Positions 1 through 9,103 of a stretch of 64,000 bases of DNA are shown here, piece by piece. Position 1 is the first letter of the stretch, and every line of letters starts with the position of its first letter. Where the stretch lies: the NCBI GenBank assembly GCA_037443705.1, contig JBBINV010000001.1:62001-126000 (forward strand), given 5' to 3'. The position numbers were made by a program, and so were the translations under genes. A model generated the notes under the pieces. That model did not search any database. It worked only from the letters and a program-made list of their open reading frames with translations, and had not been told where the DNA came from. The stretch comes from 2-02-FULL-66-14 sp037443705 (GTDB lineage: Bacteria > Pseudomonadota > Gammaproteobacteria > Burkholderiales > SG8-39).

Positions 1-1923
1 GCGGAAGCGCTCGAGCGCGCGCGCGCCGAGGACAAGCCGATCCTGCTCTCGGTGGGCTATTCGGCGTGCCACTGGTGCCACGTGATGGCGCGCGAGAGCT
101 TCGAGGACGCGGAGGTCGCGGCGCTCATGAACCGTGACTTCGTCAACATCAAGGTCGATCGCGAGGAGCGGCCCGACCTCGACCAGATCTACCAGACCGC
201 GCACCAGATGCTCGCGCGCGGCGCGGGCGGCTGGCCGCTCACGATGTTCCTGTCGCCCGACGGCACCCCATTCTTCGGCGGGACCTATTTTCCGAAGGTC
301 TCGCGCTACGGGCTTCCGGGTTTCGCGGACCTGCTCGGGCGTATCGCCGCGATCTGGCGCGAGAAGCGCGCCGAGATCCGGGAGCAGAACGAGCAGGTGC
401 GCGCCGCGCTCGGACGCACGCTGCCGACGGCCGGCGCGCACCGCTCGAGCCTCGATCGCGCGCCGCTCGAGGCGATGCTCGGGAACCTGCGCGCGAGCTT
501 CGATCCGCGTTTCGGCGGCTTCGGCGGTGCGCCCAAGTTCCCGCACCCCACGGACCTCGAGCTGTGTCTGCGCTTCGACGAGAAGGGGGTCGTCAAGACG
601 ACGCTCGAGGCGATGTGCAGGGGAGGCATCTACGACCAGCTCGGCGGGGGCTTTTGCCGCTACAGCGTGGACGCGCGCTGGGAGATCCCGCACTTCGAGA
701 AGATGCTCTACGACAACGGGCCGCTGCTCGCGCTCCTCGCCGACGCATGGCTCGTTACGGGCGAGACGCTCTTTGCGCGCTGCGCGGAGCAGACCGCAGC
801 CTGGATGCTTCGCGAGATGCAGTCTCCCGAGGGTGGCTTCTACTCGTCGCTGGATGCGGACTCGGAGCACCAGGAAGGCAGGTTCTACGTCTGGGATCGC
901 GAAGAGGTCCGGGCGTTGCTGACGGAGGACGAATTCGCCGAGGTTTCGCAGCACTATGGCCTCACGCAGCCGCCGAATTTCGAGAACCGCCACTGGCATC
1001 TGCGCGTCGCGAGTCCGGTTCGGGAACCCGGGATACTCGAAAAGGCAAAAGCAAAGCTTTTCGCCGCTCGCGAAAAGCGCGTGCGGCCCGGGCGCGACGA
1101 GAAGGTGCTCGTGTCCTGGAACGCGCTCGCGATCCGCGGGCTCGCGCACGCTGGGCGCGTCTTCGGCCGCCCCGAGTGGAGCGCCGCGGCGCGCCGCGCG
1201 CTCGGCTTCATCCGCCGGGCGATGTGGCGCGACGGGCGGCTGTTCGCCACGTACAAGGACGGGCGCGCGCGCCTCGCCGCGTACCTCGACGACTATGCGT
1301 TCCTCTCGGCGGCGCTGCTGGAGCTCCTGCAATGCGAGTACCGGCAGGAGGATCTGGAATTCGCCGAAGAGCTCGCCGAGGTGCTGCTCGAGCAGTTCGA
1401 GGATCGCGAGGCGGGGGGCTTTTTCTTCACCGCGCGCGACCATGAGCGGCTCGTGCATCGGCCCAAGCCTGGGCACGACAGCGCGCTGCCCTCCGGCAAC
1501 GGGGTGGCGGCCTGGGTCCTCGGACGGCTCGCCGCGCTGACCGGCGAGGACCGCTACGCGAGCGCCGCGGAGCGTACCCTCGAGCTCTTTTACCCCTCGA
1601 TGCGCGACTACCCGGCCGGGTTCGGCATGCTCGGGATCGCCCTCGCGGAAGCCGTGACTCCGCCGGCGGTGCTGGTGCTGCGGGGGCAAGCAGGCGGAAT
1701 CGGGGCCTGGAGTGAAAGTCTGGCAAGACAGTACGTCCCGGACCTGACGGTGCTCGCCATCCCGGACGGCGCAGCGGGGCTGCCCCCGGCGCTCGACAAG
1801 CCCCGGCGCGAGGCGCCGGTCACCGGGTGGCTCTGCCGCGGTGCCGTGTGCTTCGAGCCTTCAAGCGACCTCGACAGCCTAAAGCGCAGTATGATTGCGC
1901 CCCACCCAAAGCCCCTCACGTAG
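1..1923 (+). CDS. Thioredoxin domain-containing protein, DUF255 / YyaL / SPATA20 family (5' partial)
   Basis: The reading frame is open from base 1, so the true start lies left of the window; 640 residues are present. Near the visible N-terminus is the CHWC motif (residues 23-26 of the visible part), in the context GYSACHWCHVM, diagnostic of the DUF255 thioredoxin-like domain. It is followed by the long alpha/alpha-barrel (six-hairpin glycosidase-like) region typical of YyaL/SPATA20 proteins, with motifs such as GGWPLTMFL and GGFYSSLDADSE. The family is about 650-700 residues long, so only some tens of residues are missing. The function of the family is not firmly established; a redox or sugar-related role is usually inferred. 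The stop TAG lies 28 bases before the next gene. Confidence 0.9.
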   Translation, partial: AEALERARAEDKPILLSVGYSACHWCHVMARESFEDAEVAALMNRDFVNIKVDREERPDLDQIYQTAHQMLARGAGGWPLTMFLSPDGTPFFGGTYFPKVSRYGLPGFADLLGRIAAIWREKRAEIREQNEQVRAALGRTLPTAGAHRSSLDRAPLEAMLGNLRASFDPRFGGFGGAPKFPHPTDLELCLRFDEKGVVKTTLEAMCRGGIYDQLGGGFCRYSVDARWEIPHFEKMLYDNGPLLALLADAWLVTGETLFARCAEQTAAWMLREMQSPEGGFYSSLDADSEHQEGRFYVWDREEVRALLTEDEFAEVSQHYGLTQPPNFENRHWHLRVASPVREPGILEKAKAKLFAAREKRVRPGRDEKVLVSWNALAIRGLAHAGRVFGRPEWSAAARRALGFIRRAMWRDGRLFATYKDGRARLAAYLDDYAFLSAALLELLQCEYRQEDLEFAEELAEVLLEQFEDREAGGFFFTARDHERLVHRPKPGHDSALPSGNGVAAWVLGRLAALTGEDRYASAAERTLELFYPSMRDYPAGFGMLGIALAEAVTPPAVLVLRGQAGGIGAWSESLARQYVPDLTVLAIPDGAAGLPPALDKPRREAPVTGWLCRGAVCFEPSSDLDSLKRSMIAPHPKPLT

Positions 1924-1951
1924 ACTCAAGACATCGCACCTGGGAGACGCC

Positions 1952-3196
1952 ATGCAACCGAACAAGATTGCACTGACCCTCATTGCCGCCGCCACGGTGG
2001 CCGCGCTCGGCGCCTGCGGCGAGCAGAAGAAGCCCGAGCCGCCCAAGCCCGCCGCCCAAGCGCCGAAGGCCCCGCCGCCGCCCCCGCCTTCGATCGAGAT
2101 CAGGATCGGCCACGTCGCGCCGCTCACCGGCGGCATCGCGCATCTCGGCAAGGACAACGAGAACGGCGCGCGCCTTGCGGTCGAAGAGGCGAACGAAGCG
2201 AATATCAAGATCGACGGCAAGGACGCAAAATTCGCCCTCGTTGCCGAGGACGACCAGGCCGACCCCAAGGTCGGCACCACGGTCGCGCAGAAGCTCGTCG
2301 ACGCGAAAGTCGCGGGCGTGGTCGGCCACCTCAACTCGGGTACCTCGATCCCGGCCTCGCCGATCTACAACCAGGCCGGCATTCCCGTGATCTCGGGTTC
2401 GGCCACCAACCCGCAGCTCACCGAGCAGGGCTTCAAGGGCCAGTTCCGCGTGGTCGGGCGCGACGACCAGCAGGGTCCGGCGATCGCAAGCTACCTCGCC
2501 GAGACCAGGAAGCCGAAGCTCGTCGCGGTGATCGACGACGCGACCGCGTACGGCGCGGGCATCGCCGACGAGGTCGAGAAAACGCTCAAGGCCGCCAACG
2601 TCAAGGTACTGCCGCGGGAGAAGGGCACCGACAAGACCACCGACTGGAAGGCGATCCTCACCAAGGTGCGCGGCCGCAAGCCCGACGCGATCTTCTACGG
2701 CGGCATGGACGCGACCGGCGGCCCGCTCATCAAGCAGGGCAAGGAGCTCGGCATCAAGGCGGTGTTCTCGTTCGGCGACGGTGCCTGTACCGACAAGATG
2801 ACCGAGCTCGCCGGGCCTGCGGCCGAAGGGCTGCTGTGCTCGCAGGCCGGTATCCCGCCGCAGGCCGCTTCGAAGAAATTCCTGGACGCGTACAAGAAGA
2901 AGTTCAACACCGATCCGATCCTGTACGCGCCTTTCACCTACGATGCGGCGAACCTGCTGATCGAGGCGATGAAGAAGGCGAATTCCGCAGAGCCCTCGAA
3001 ATACCTGCCCGAGCTGCAGAAGATCGCGTACACGGGCGCCACCGGGCCGATCTCGTTCGACGCGAAAGGCGACCGCAAGGACGCCGAGATCACGATCTTC
3101 ACCATGAAGGACGGCAAGATCGCGCCGATCGCGGTGGTGAAGGGGGGCAAGACCGTTGCCTACGAGGCGTTCGTGAAAACCATGGGCGGCGGCTGA
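1952..3196 (+). CDS. livK: Branched-chain amino-acid type ABC transporter, periplasmic binding lipoprotein
   Basis: Periplasmic binding protein (414 aa) for a LivKHMGF-type importer. The ATG at 1952 is preceded by a GGGAG ribosome-binding site and opens a lipoprotein signal peptide with lipobox LGAC (Cys22). A Pro/Ala-rich linker (about residues 28-50) separates the lipid anchor from a type I periplasmic-binding fold that begins IRIGHVAPLTGG. Longer upstream starts would run into the preceding gene and lose the signal peptide, so they were not used. It is followed by a strong terminator and then the permease and ATPase genes. The ligand cannot be read from sequence: leucine/isoleucine/valine is the default, but members of this family also carry amides, urea or aromatic acids. 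Confidence 0.88.
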   Translation: MQPNKIALTLIAAATVAALGACGEQKKPEPPKPAAQAPKAPPPPPPSIEIRIGHVAPLTGGIAHLGKDNENGARLAVEEANEANIKIDGKDAKFALVAEDDQADPKVGTTVAQKLVDAKVAGVVGHLNSGTSIPASPIYNQAGIPVISGSATNPQLTEQGFKGQFRVVGRDDQQGPAIASYLAETRKPKLVAVIDDATAYGAGIADEVEKTLKAANVKVLPREKGTDKTTDWKAILTKVRGRKPDAIFYGGMDATGGPLIKQGKELGIKAVFSFGDGACTDKMTELAGPAAEGLLCSQAGIPPQAASKKFLDAYKKKFNTDPILYAPFTYDAANLLIEAMKKANSAEPSKYLPELQKIAYTGATGPISFDAKGDRKDAEITIFTMKDGKIAPIAVVKGGKTVAYEAFVKTMGGG

Positions 3197-3216
3197 CCCG
3201 CCGGAGCCTTCCGGAG

Positions 3217-3245
3217 ACGGCACCTTCGGGTGCCGTTTTCGTTTT
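3217..3245 (+). terminator. Rho-independent terminator after livK
   Basis: Perfect 8-bp stem (3217-3224 with 3229-3236) closed by a TTCG tetraloop and followed by a T-rich run (TTTTCGTTTTTGG). It lies between livK and livH and should end most transcripts after the binding-protein gene, letting binding protein exceed permease. Confidence 0.85.
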
Positions 3246-3264
3246 TGGTTTAGGCTAGCCGCCC

Positions 3265-4251
3265 GTGGACGTTTTCCTGCAGCAGATCGTCAACGGCCTG
3301 ACGCTCGGCAGCGTCTACGCGATCGTGGCGCTCGGCTACACGATGGTCTACGGGATCATCCAGCTGATCAACTTCGCGCACGGCGAGGTGGTGATGATCG
3401 GCGCGATGGTCGCCTTCAGCGTGATCGGCGCGCTCGCCCCGAGCGGGCTTCCGCCCCTCGTCGTGGTGCTCGCCGGCACGGCCTGCGCGGTGCCCGTGTG
3501 CATGCTGGTCGGCTACTCGATGGAGCGGCTCGCGTACCGGCCCCTGCGGCGCGCGCCGCGTCTTGCGCCGCTCATCACCGCGATCGGCGTCTCGATCGTG
3601 CTGCAGCACCTCGCGATGATGATCTGGAGCCGCAACGTCCTCGCATTCCCGCAGATCATCGCCACGCGGACCTATGCCGTGGGCGAGGCGACGATCACCA
3701 ACGTCCAGATCGTGATCGTCGTGCTGTGCCTCGCGATGATGGCGGGGCTCGCGCTCGTGGTGTACCGAACGCGCCTCGGAACCGCGATGCGCGCCACGGC
3801 CCAGAACCCGCAGGTCGCCGGGCTCATGGGGATCGACATCGACCGCGTGATCGCCGCCACCTTCGTGATCGGCGCAGCGCTCGCCGCGGTGGCCGGCGTG
3901 CTGTACGGCACCTACTACGGGATCGCGCAGTACACCATGGGTTCGATCCTCGGGCTGAAGGCGTTCTCGGCAGCCGTGCTCGGCGGCATCGGCAACATTC
4001 CGGGCGCGATGCTCGGCGGCGTGCTGCTCGGCGTGGTCGAGGCGCTCGGCGCCGGCTACATCGGCGACATCTCGGACCTCTGCCGCTACGGCTGGGGGGC
4101 GGCGCTGCTCGAGGAGCGCTGTGCGGGCGGCGGGCACTTCATCCTGTTCGGCTCGGAGTACCAGGACGTGTTCGCGTTCTTCGTGCTGATCCTGGTGCTC
4201 GTGTTCCGACCCTCGGGGATCCTGGGCGAGCGCGTCGGGGACCGCGCATGA
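3265..4251 (+). CDS. livH: Branched-chain amino-acid type ABC transporter permease LivH
   Basis: Inner-membrane permease of 328 aa with hydrophobic segments throughout and the opening LivH signature (LQQIVNGLTLGSVYAIVALGYTMVYGIIQ, seen from residue 5 onward). It pairs with LivM to form the transmembrane channel of the importer. The start is GTG at 3265, the first usable codon after the livK terminator. The stop overlaps the livM start by 4 nt (ATGA), so translation of the two permeases is probably coupled. A glycine-rich stretch ending GNIPGAMLGG near residue 245 is the family's EAA-like loop that contacts the ATPases. Confidence 0.92.
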   Translation: MDVFLQQIVNGLTLGSVYAIVALGYTMVYGIIQLINFAHGEVVMIGAMVAFSVIGALAPSGLPPLVVVLAGTACAVPVCMLVGYSMERLAYRPLRRAPRLAPLITAIGVSIVLQHLAMMIWSRNVLAFPQIIATRTYAVGEATITNVQIVIVVLCLAMMAGLALVVYRTRLGTAMRATAQNPQVAGLMGIDIDRVIAATFVIGAALAAVAGVLYGTYYGIAQYTMGSILGLKAFSAAVLGGIGNIPGAMLGGVLLGVVEALGAGYIGDISDLCRYGWGAALLEERCAGGGHFILFGSEYQDVFAFFVLILVLVFRPSGILGERVGDRA

Positions 4252-5306
4252 AACGCGCCATACGCGCCTGGATGGGCTTCGCGCTTCTGGTGGCAGGGCT
4301 GCTCGTGCTGCCGTTCGCGCTCGCGGGCATCGGCACCACCTGGGTGCGGATCACGAACTACGCGATCCTCTATGTGCTCCTCGCGCTCGGCTTGAACATC
4401 GTGGTCGGATTCGCGGGGCTGCTCGATCTCGGCTACATCGCGTTCTACGCGGTGGGCGCGTACACCTACGCGCTGCTCGCCGGCCCGCACTTCGGCCTGC
4501 ACCTGCCGTTCTGGGTGATCCTGCCGATCGGGGCGCTGGTGGCGGCGCTCTTCGGAATTCTGCTCGGTGCGCCCACGCTCAAGCTGCGCGGCGACTACCT
4601 CGCGATCGTCACCCTCGGCTTCGGCGAGATCATCCGCATTTTCCTCAACAACCTCTCGCGGCCGGTGAACATCACCAACGGCCCGCAGGGGCTTGCGCGG
4701 ATCGACCCGTTCCGCGCCGGCGATTTCGATTTCGCCAGGTACGAGAGCTTCCTCGGCCTCACCTTCAGCGGCCCGATCAAGTACTACTACCTGCTGCTCG
4801 TGGTGCTCGCGGCGATCCTCGCGGTGAACCTGCGGCTCCAGAACTCGAGGATCGGCCGGGCCTGGGAGGCGATCCGCGAGGACGAAATCGCGGCGCGCGC
4901 GATGGGCATCGATACGCGCAACGTGAAGCTCCTCGCGTTCGCGATGGGTGCCTCCTTCGGCGGCGTCGCGGGCGGCATGTTTTCCGCGATCCAGGGCTTC
5001 ATCTCGCCGGAGAGCTTCGTGCTCGTCGAGTCGATCATGGTGGTCTCGATGGTGGTGCTCGGCGGCATGGGCAACATCTGGGGCGTGGTGCTCGGCGCGG
5101 TGCTGCTTTCGTTCGTGCCCGAGATCCTGCGCTGGACGGTCGAGCCGCTGCAGCAGGCGATCGCGGGCCGAACCGTGATCGAGCCCGAGGTGATCCGGAT
5201 GCTCGTCTTCGGCTTCGCCCTCGTGCTCGTCATGATCTTCCGGCCGGCGGGCCTGCTGCCTTCGGCGGTGCGCAAGCGCGAGCTCGAATATGACCGCGCT
5301 TCTTGA
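4248..5306 (+). CDS. livM: Branched-chain amino-acid type ABC transporter permease LivM
   Basis: Second permease subunit, 352 aa. The ATG at 4248 overlaps the livH stop; a much longer upstream reading of the same frame is only an antiparallel-type shadow of livH. The LivM hallmarks NIVVGFAGLLDLGYIAFYAVGAY and GGMGNIWGVVLGA are present, along with multiple membrane spans. Partner of LivH in the importer core. It overlaps livG by 17 nt at its 3' end, consistent with one transcription unit livHMGF. Confidence 0.92.
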   Translation: MKRAIRAWMGFALLVAGLLVLPFALAGIGTTWVRITNYAILYVLLALGLNIVVGFAGLLDLGYIAFYAVGAYTYALLAGPHFGLHLPFWVILPIGALVAALFGILLGAPTLKLRGDYLAIVTLGFGEIIRIFLNNLSRPVNITNGPQGLARIDPFRAGDFDFARYESFLGLTFSGPIKYYYLLLVVLAAILAVNLRLQNSRIGRAWEAIREDEIAARAMGIDTRNVKLLAFAMGASFGGVAGGMFSAIQGFISPESFVLVESIMVVSMVVLGGMGNIWGVVLGAVLLSFVPEILRWTVEPLQQAIAGRTVIEPEVIRMLVFGFALVLVMIFRPAGLLPSAVRKRELEYDRAS

Positions 5307-6049
5307 GGCGCGCGATGTCACCAAGCGCTTCGGGGGCGTGCAGGCGCTCGAGAAGGTTTCGTTCTCGATTGCGCGCGGCGAGATCTACGGCCTGATCGGG
5401 CCGAACGGCGCGGGCAAGACGACGCTCTTCAACCTGCTCACCGGCATCTACGCGCCGGACGAGGGCGCCTTCGTTTTCGACGCGAAGGACATCACCCGCC
5501 TGAAGCCCGATCGCGTCGCTGCCGCCGGCATCGCGCGCACCTTCCAGAACATCCGGCTCTTCGCCAACCTCTCGGCGCTCGAGAACGTGATGATCGGGCG
5601 GCACGTGCGCACGCGTGCGGGCGTCCTTGGCGCGGTGTTGCGGAACAGGAGAACTCTCGAAGAAGAGCGCGGCATCGAGGCGCGCGCGGCGCAGCTCCTC
5701 GATTACGTCGGCATCCGCGCGCGCGCCAACGACGCAGCCGGGAGCCTTCCGTACGGTGACCAGCGGCGTCTCGAGATCGCGCGCGCGCTCGCCACCGATC
5801 CGAAGCTCCTCGCCCTGGACGAGCCGGCTGCCGGAATGAACCCTTCCGAGCGGCGCACGCTCGCGCGCCTGATCGAGCGCATCCGTGCCGACGGCGTGAC
5901 CGTGCTGCTCATCGAGCACGACGTGCGCCTGGTCATGAACGTGTGCGACCGGGTGCTTGTGCTCGACTACGGCGAGCGGATCGCCGAAGGCCTGCCCGCC
6001 GAGGTGCAGCGCGATCCGAAGGTGATCGAAGCCTACCTCGGGACGCCGC

Positions 6050-6060
<11 letters not shown>
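5290..6060 (+). CDS. livG: Branched-chain amino-acid type ABC transporter ATP-binding protein LivG
   Basis: ABC ATPase of 256 aa. Walker A is GPNGAGKTT (residues 37-45). The LivG-type signature LPYGDQRRLEIARAL and Walker B LALDEPAAGMNP follow, then a C-terminal region ending KVIEAYLG, which is characteristic of LivG. It powers the LivHM permease at the cytoplasmic face together with LivF. The start ATG at 5290 lies inside the livM 3' end and the stop overlaps the livF start, so all four genes are tightly coupled. Confidence 0.92.
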
Positions 6061-6759
<699 letters not shown>

Positions 6760-6763
<4 letters not shown>

Positions 6764-7734
6764 AGCCGCTCATCGAGCGCGCGGAACATCCTTTCGAGCT
6801 CCAGCGTCACGCGCGCAAGCCGCGCGTAATCGACCTTGTCCGGCGTGTCGCTCGGAAGGTGGTAGTGCGGATAGCGGTAGAGCGCCGTGTCGGTGAGCAT
6901 CACCGCAGGGATGCCGTGGCGCCAGAACGACCACTGGTCCGACCAGTCCACCCCGGGAACCCACGCGGGCGCCGCCACGCCTTCGGAAGGAAATCGCGCC
7001 TGCGCGCGCCACGCGCCGATCGTGGCGTGAAGCAGCCGGCGCGAGGAGAGGTTCGAGACGAACGCGAGGAAATCGCCCCGGTCCGGGTAGAAGAGGCCGA
7101 GCGGAAAGGGGTAGCCCTGGCTGCCGGGCGAATCCGAGTAATAGCCGATCGTCTCCAGCGAAAACATCGCCACGATGCGCTCGCCGCGCGCGAGGAGCGC
7201 GTCGGCGTAGACGCGGCTTCCCATGACGGTGCTCTGGTGAAAGGGCGGCTCCTCGTTCACGAAGAACACCAGCCGGTGCGTGAGCCGCGGGCTCCAGCCG
7301 TTCAACCTCCGGGCAAGCTCGAGCAGCGCCGCCACGCCCGAGCCGTTGTCGTTCGCGCCCGGCGCACCGACCACGGAATCGTAGTGCGCCCCGATCACGA
7401 TCGAGGCCGCCTCGCGCCCGCGGATGACGATTTCGAGGTTTCTGACGCGCCCTTGACCGGACTCGAATTCGTGAGAGGCGGGGGCGCTTCCGCTTTCCCG
7501 CAATTCACTTTCTATGTAGCGCGCCGCGGCCTCGAGCGCCTTTGGCCGGCGCAGGTTGTGTTCCGTGGCGCCGATGACGGAGATGTGCTTTTCGAGCTTT
7601 TGACGGATTGAAAGCTCGTCGGGGGAGAGCAAAGACAATTCCCCGTGAAAACCCTCGCCCGGCACTGCAATCATGTACCAGCCGAGCGCCGCGAGGAATA
7701 TCGCGGCGGCGGCGAGGTACAGGAGCGCGCTCAC
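6760..7734 (-). CDS. M28 family metallopeptidase, membrane-anchored
   Basis: Zinc aminopeptidase-like protein of 324 aa. The N-terminal 20 residues are hydrophobic (LLYLAAAAIFLAALGWYM), reading as a signal anchor or uncleaved signal peptide, so the catalytic domain is probably periplasmic. Metal-ligand motifs of M28 are visible: AHYDSV with GANDNGSG (first His and bridging Asp), VNEEPP (catalytic and ligand Glu), a later Asp region and the C-terminal YPHYHLPSDTPD (His). The substrate is unknown. The start is GTG at 7734, one base after the stop of the reductase gene, so the two form a leftward pair. Confidence 0.85.
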
Positions 7735-7735
7735 C

Positions 7736-8764
7736 TCACGCAGTTGCGGCGACGTCGGCCTGCGTGGTGAAGCTGTCGGCGTAGAACTCGTCCTCCGGCA
7801 GCTTGCACCTCTCGATGAAGTCCTTCTTCGCGGAATCGACCATCACCGGCACGCCGCAGGCGTAGACCTGGTGGCCGGAGAGATCGGGGAAATCCTCCAT
7901 CACCGCGCGGTGGACGAACCCCGTGCGGCCGGTCCATTGATCTTCGGGCAGCGCGTCCGAGATGACGGGGACGTATTTGAAATGGGAATGCTCGGCCGCC
8001 CAGCGCAAGGGAAGCTCATTCATGTAAAGATCGCTGGGCCTTCTTCCGCCCCAATACAGTGCCGTCGGGCGCCGGATGCCGGCGTGGAGCATGTGTTCGA
8101 TGATCGCCTTGATCGGCGCAAAGCCGGTGCCCGAGGCGACGAAGACGATCGGCTTTTGCGAGTCCTCGCGCAGGAAGAACGTGCCGAGCGGCCCCTCGAA
8201 GCGCAGGATGTCGCGCTCCTTCATCGCGCCGAACACGTGATCGGTGAATTGCCCGCCCGGAACGTGACGCACATGAAGCTGCAGCAGCTCGGCGTCGTGC
8301 GGGGCGTTCGCCATCGAGAAGCTGCGGCGCGCGCCGCCTTTCAGGATGAACTCGAGAAATTGGCCGGCGAGGAAGACGAGTTTTTCGTTGGCCGGGAGCT
8401 TCAGATGCAGCGCCATGACGTCGTCGGCGAGGCGCTCCATCTTCTGCACGCGGCAGGGCAGCGTCTTCACCTGGACGCCTCTGGCCGCGCCCACCGTGCG
8501 CGCCTCGACCACGAGGTCCGAGAGCGCTCTTGCCTGGCAAAGGAGCGCCTTTCCGGCCGCACGCTCCTCGTCCGAAAGCGTCTTCTTCTGGTAATGCCCG
8601 TAGTCGACGTTGCCTTCGAGGAGGTGCGCCTTGCAGGTGCCGCACACCCCGCTGTGGCAGCTGTAGGGGAGGAGGATCCCCTGGCGCAGGCCCGCGGCGA
8701 GGACCGTTTCGCCCTCCTCGACCTGGAACTGGATCTTGCTCGGCATCAACGTGACGGTTCGCAT
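7736..8764 (-). CDS. 2Fe-2S / FAD oxidoreductase (CDP-6-deoxy-glucoseen reductase or phenol hydroxylase reductase-like)
   Basis: Electron-transfer flavoprotein of 342 aa with three modules in order. First comes a plant-type ferredoxin domain with Cys36, Cys41, Cys44 and Cys76. Next is an FAD-binding barrel with RSFSMAN. Last is an NAD(P)-binding domain with ASGTGFAPIKA and the late CGVPVMV motif. This arrangement moves electrons from NAD(P)H to a partner oxygenase or reductase, or acts as a stand-alone NAD(P)H:acceptor reductase. In betaproteobacteria this gene commonly sits by cutA/dsbD and is annotated as CDP-6-deoxy-delta-3,4-glucoseen reductase, a name that does not prove function. The start ATG at 8764 is chosen because the upstream extension would overlap cutA on the other strand. 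Confidence 0.85.
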   Translation of the reverse strand: MRTVTLMPSKIQFQVEEGETVLAAGLRQGILLPYSCHSGVCGTCKAHLLEGNVDYGHYQKKTLSDEERAAGKALLCQARALSDLVVEARTVGAARGVQVKTLPCRVQKMERLADDVMALHLKLPANEKLVFLAGQFLEFILKGGARRSFSMANAPHDAELLQLHVRHVPGGQFTDHVFGAMKERDILRFEGPLGTFFLREDSQKPIVFVASGTGFAPIKAIIEHMLHAGIRRPTALYWGGRRPSDLYMNELPLRWAAEHSHFKYVPVISDALPEDQWTGRTGFVHRAVMEDFPDLSGHQVYACGVPVMVDSAKKDFIERCKLPEDEFYADSFTTQADVAATA

Positions 8765-8785
8765 GGCCGCTAAAATACCATTCCC

Positions 8786-9103
8786 ATGGACGCGCTCCTC
8801 GTGCTCACCAACCTTCCCGACCGCGCCGCAGCGGAGAAGCTCGCCGACGCGCTGATCGAGAAACGCGTCGCCGCATGCATCAACATCCTCGCCCCGTGCC
8901 GCTCGGTGTACCGGTGGAGGGGCGTCGTGCAGCACGACGAAGAGCACCCGTTGCTGATCAAGACGAGCGCCGAGCGCTATGGCGCGCTCGAGGCCGAGAT
9001 CCGCGCCGGCCACCCCTACGAACTCCCCGAGATCATTGCGGTCCCAATCGAGAAGGGGCTCGCCGCATACCTGCAATGGGTCGATTCCGAGACGCGATCG
9101 TAA
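8786..9103 (+). CDS. cutA: Divalent-cation tolerance protein CutA
   Basis: A 105-residue protein matching the usual CutA1 length. The family core is visible: CINILAPCRSVYRWRG, then LLIKTSAERY and the HPYELPEIIAVP segment. CutA forms stable trimers of ferredoxin-like fold and has been linked to copper tolerance and, in E. coli, to the dipZ (dsbD) locus. Here too it directly precedes dsbD, whose start codon lies 28 nt inside the cutA 3' end, so the two are probably co-translated. It is divergent from the reductase gene with about 20 nt between the start codons. Confidence 0.93.
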   Translation: MDALLVLTNLPDRAAAEKLADALIEKRVAACINILAPCRSVYRWRGVVQHDEEHPLLIKTSAERYGALEAEIRAGHPYELPEIIAVPIEKGLAAYLQWVDSETRS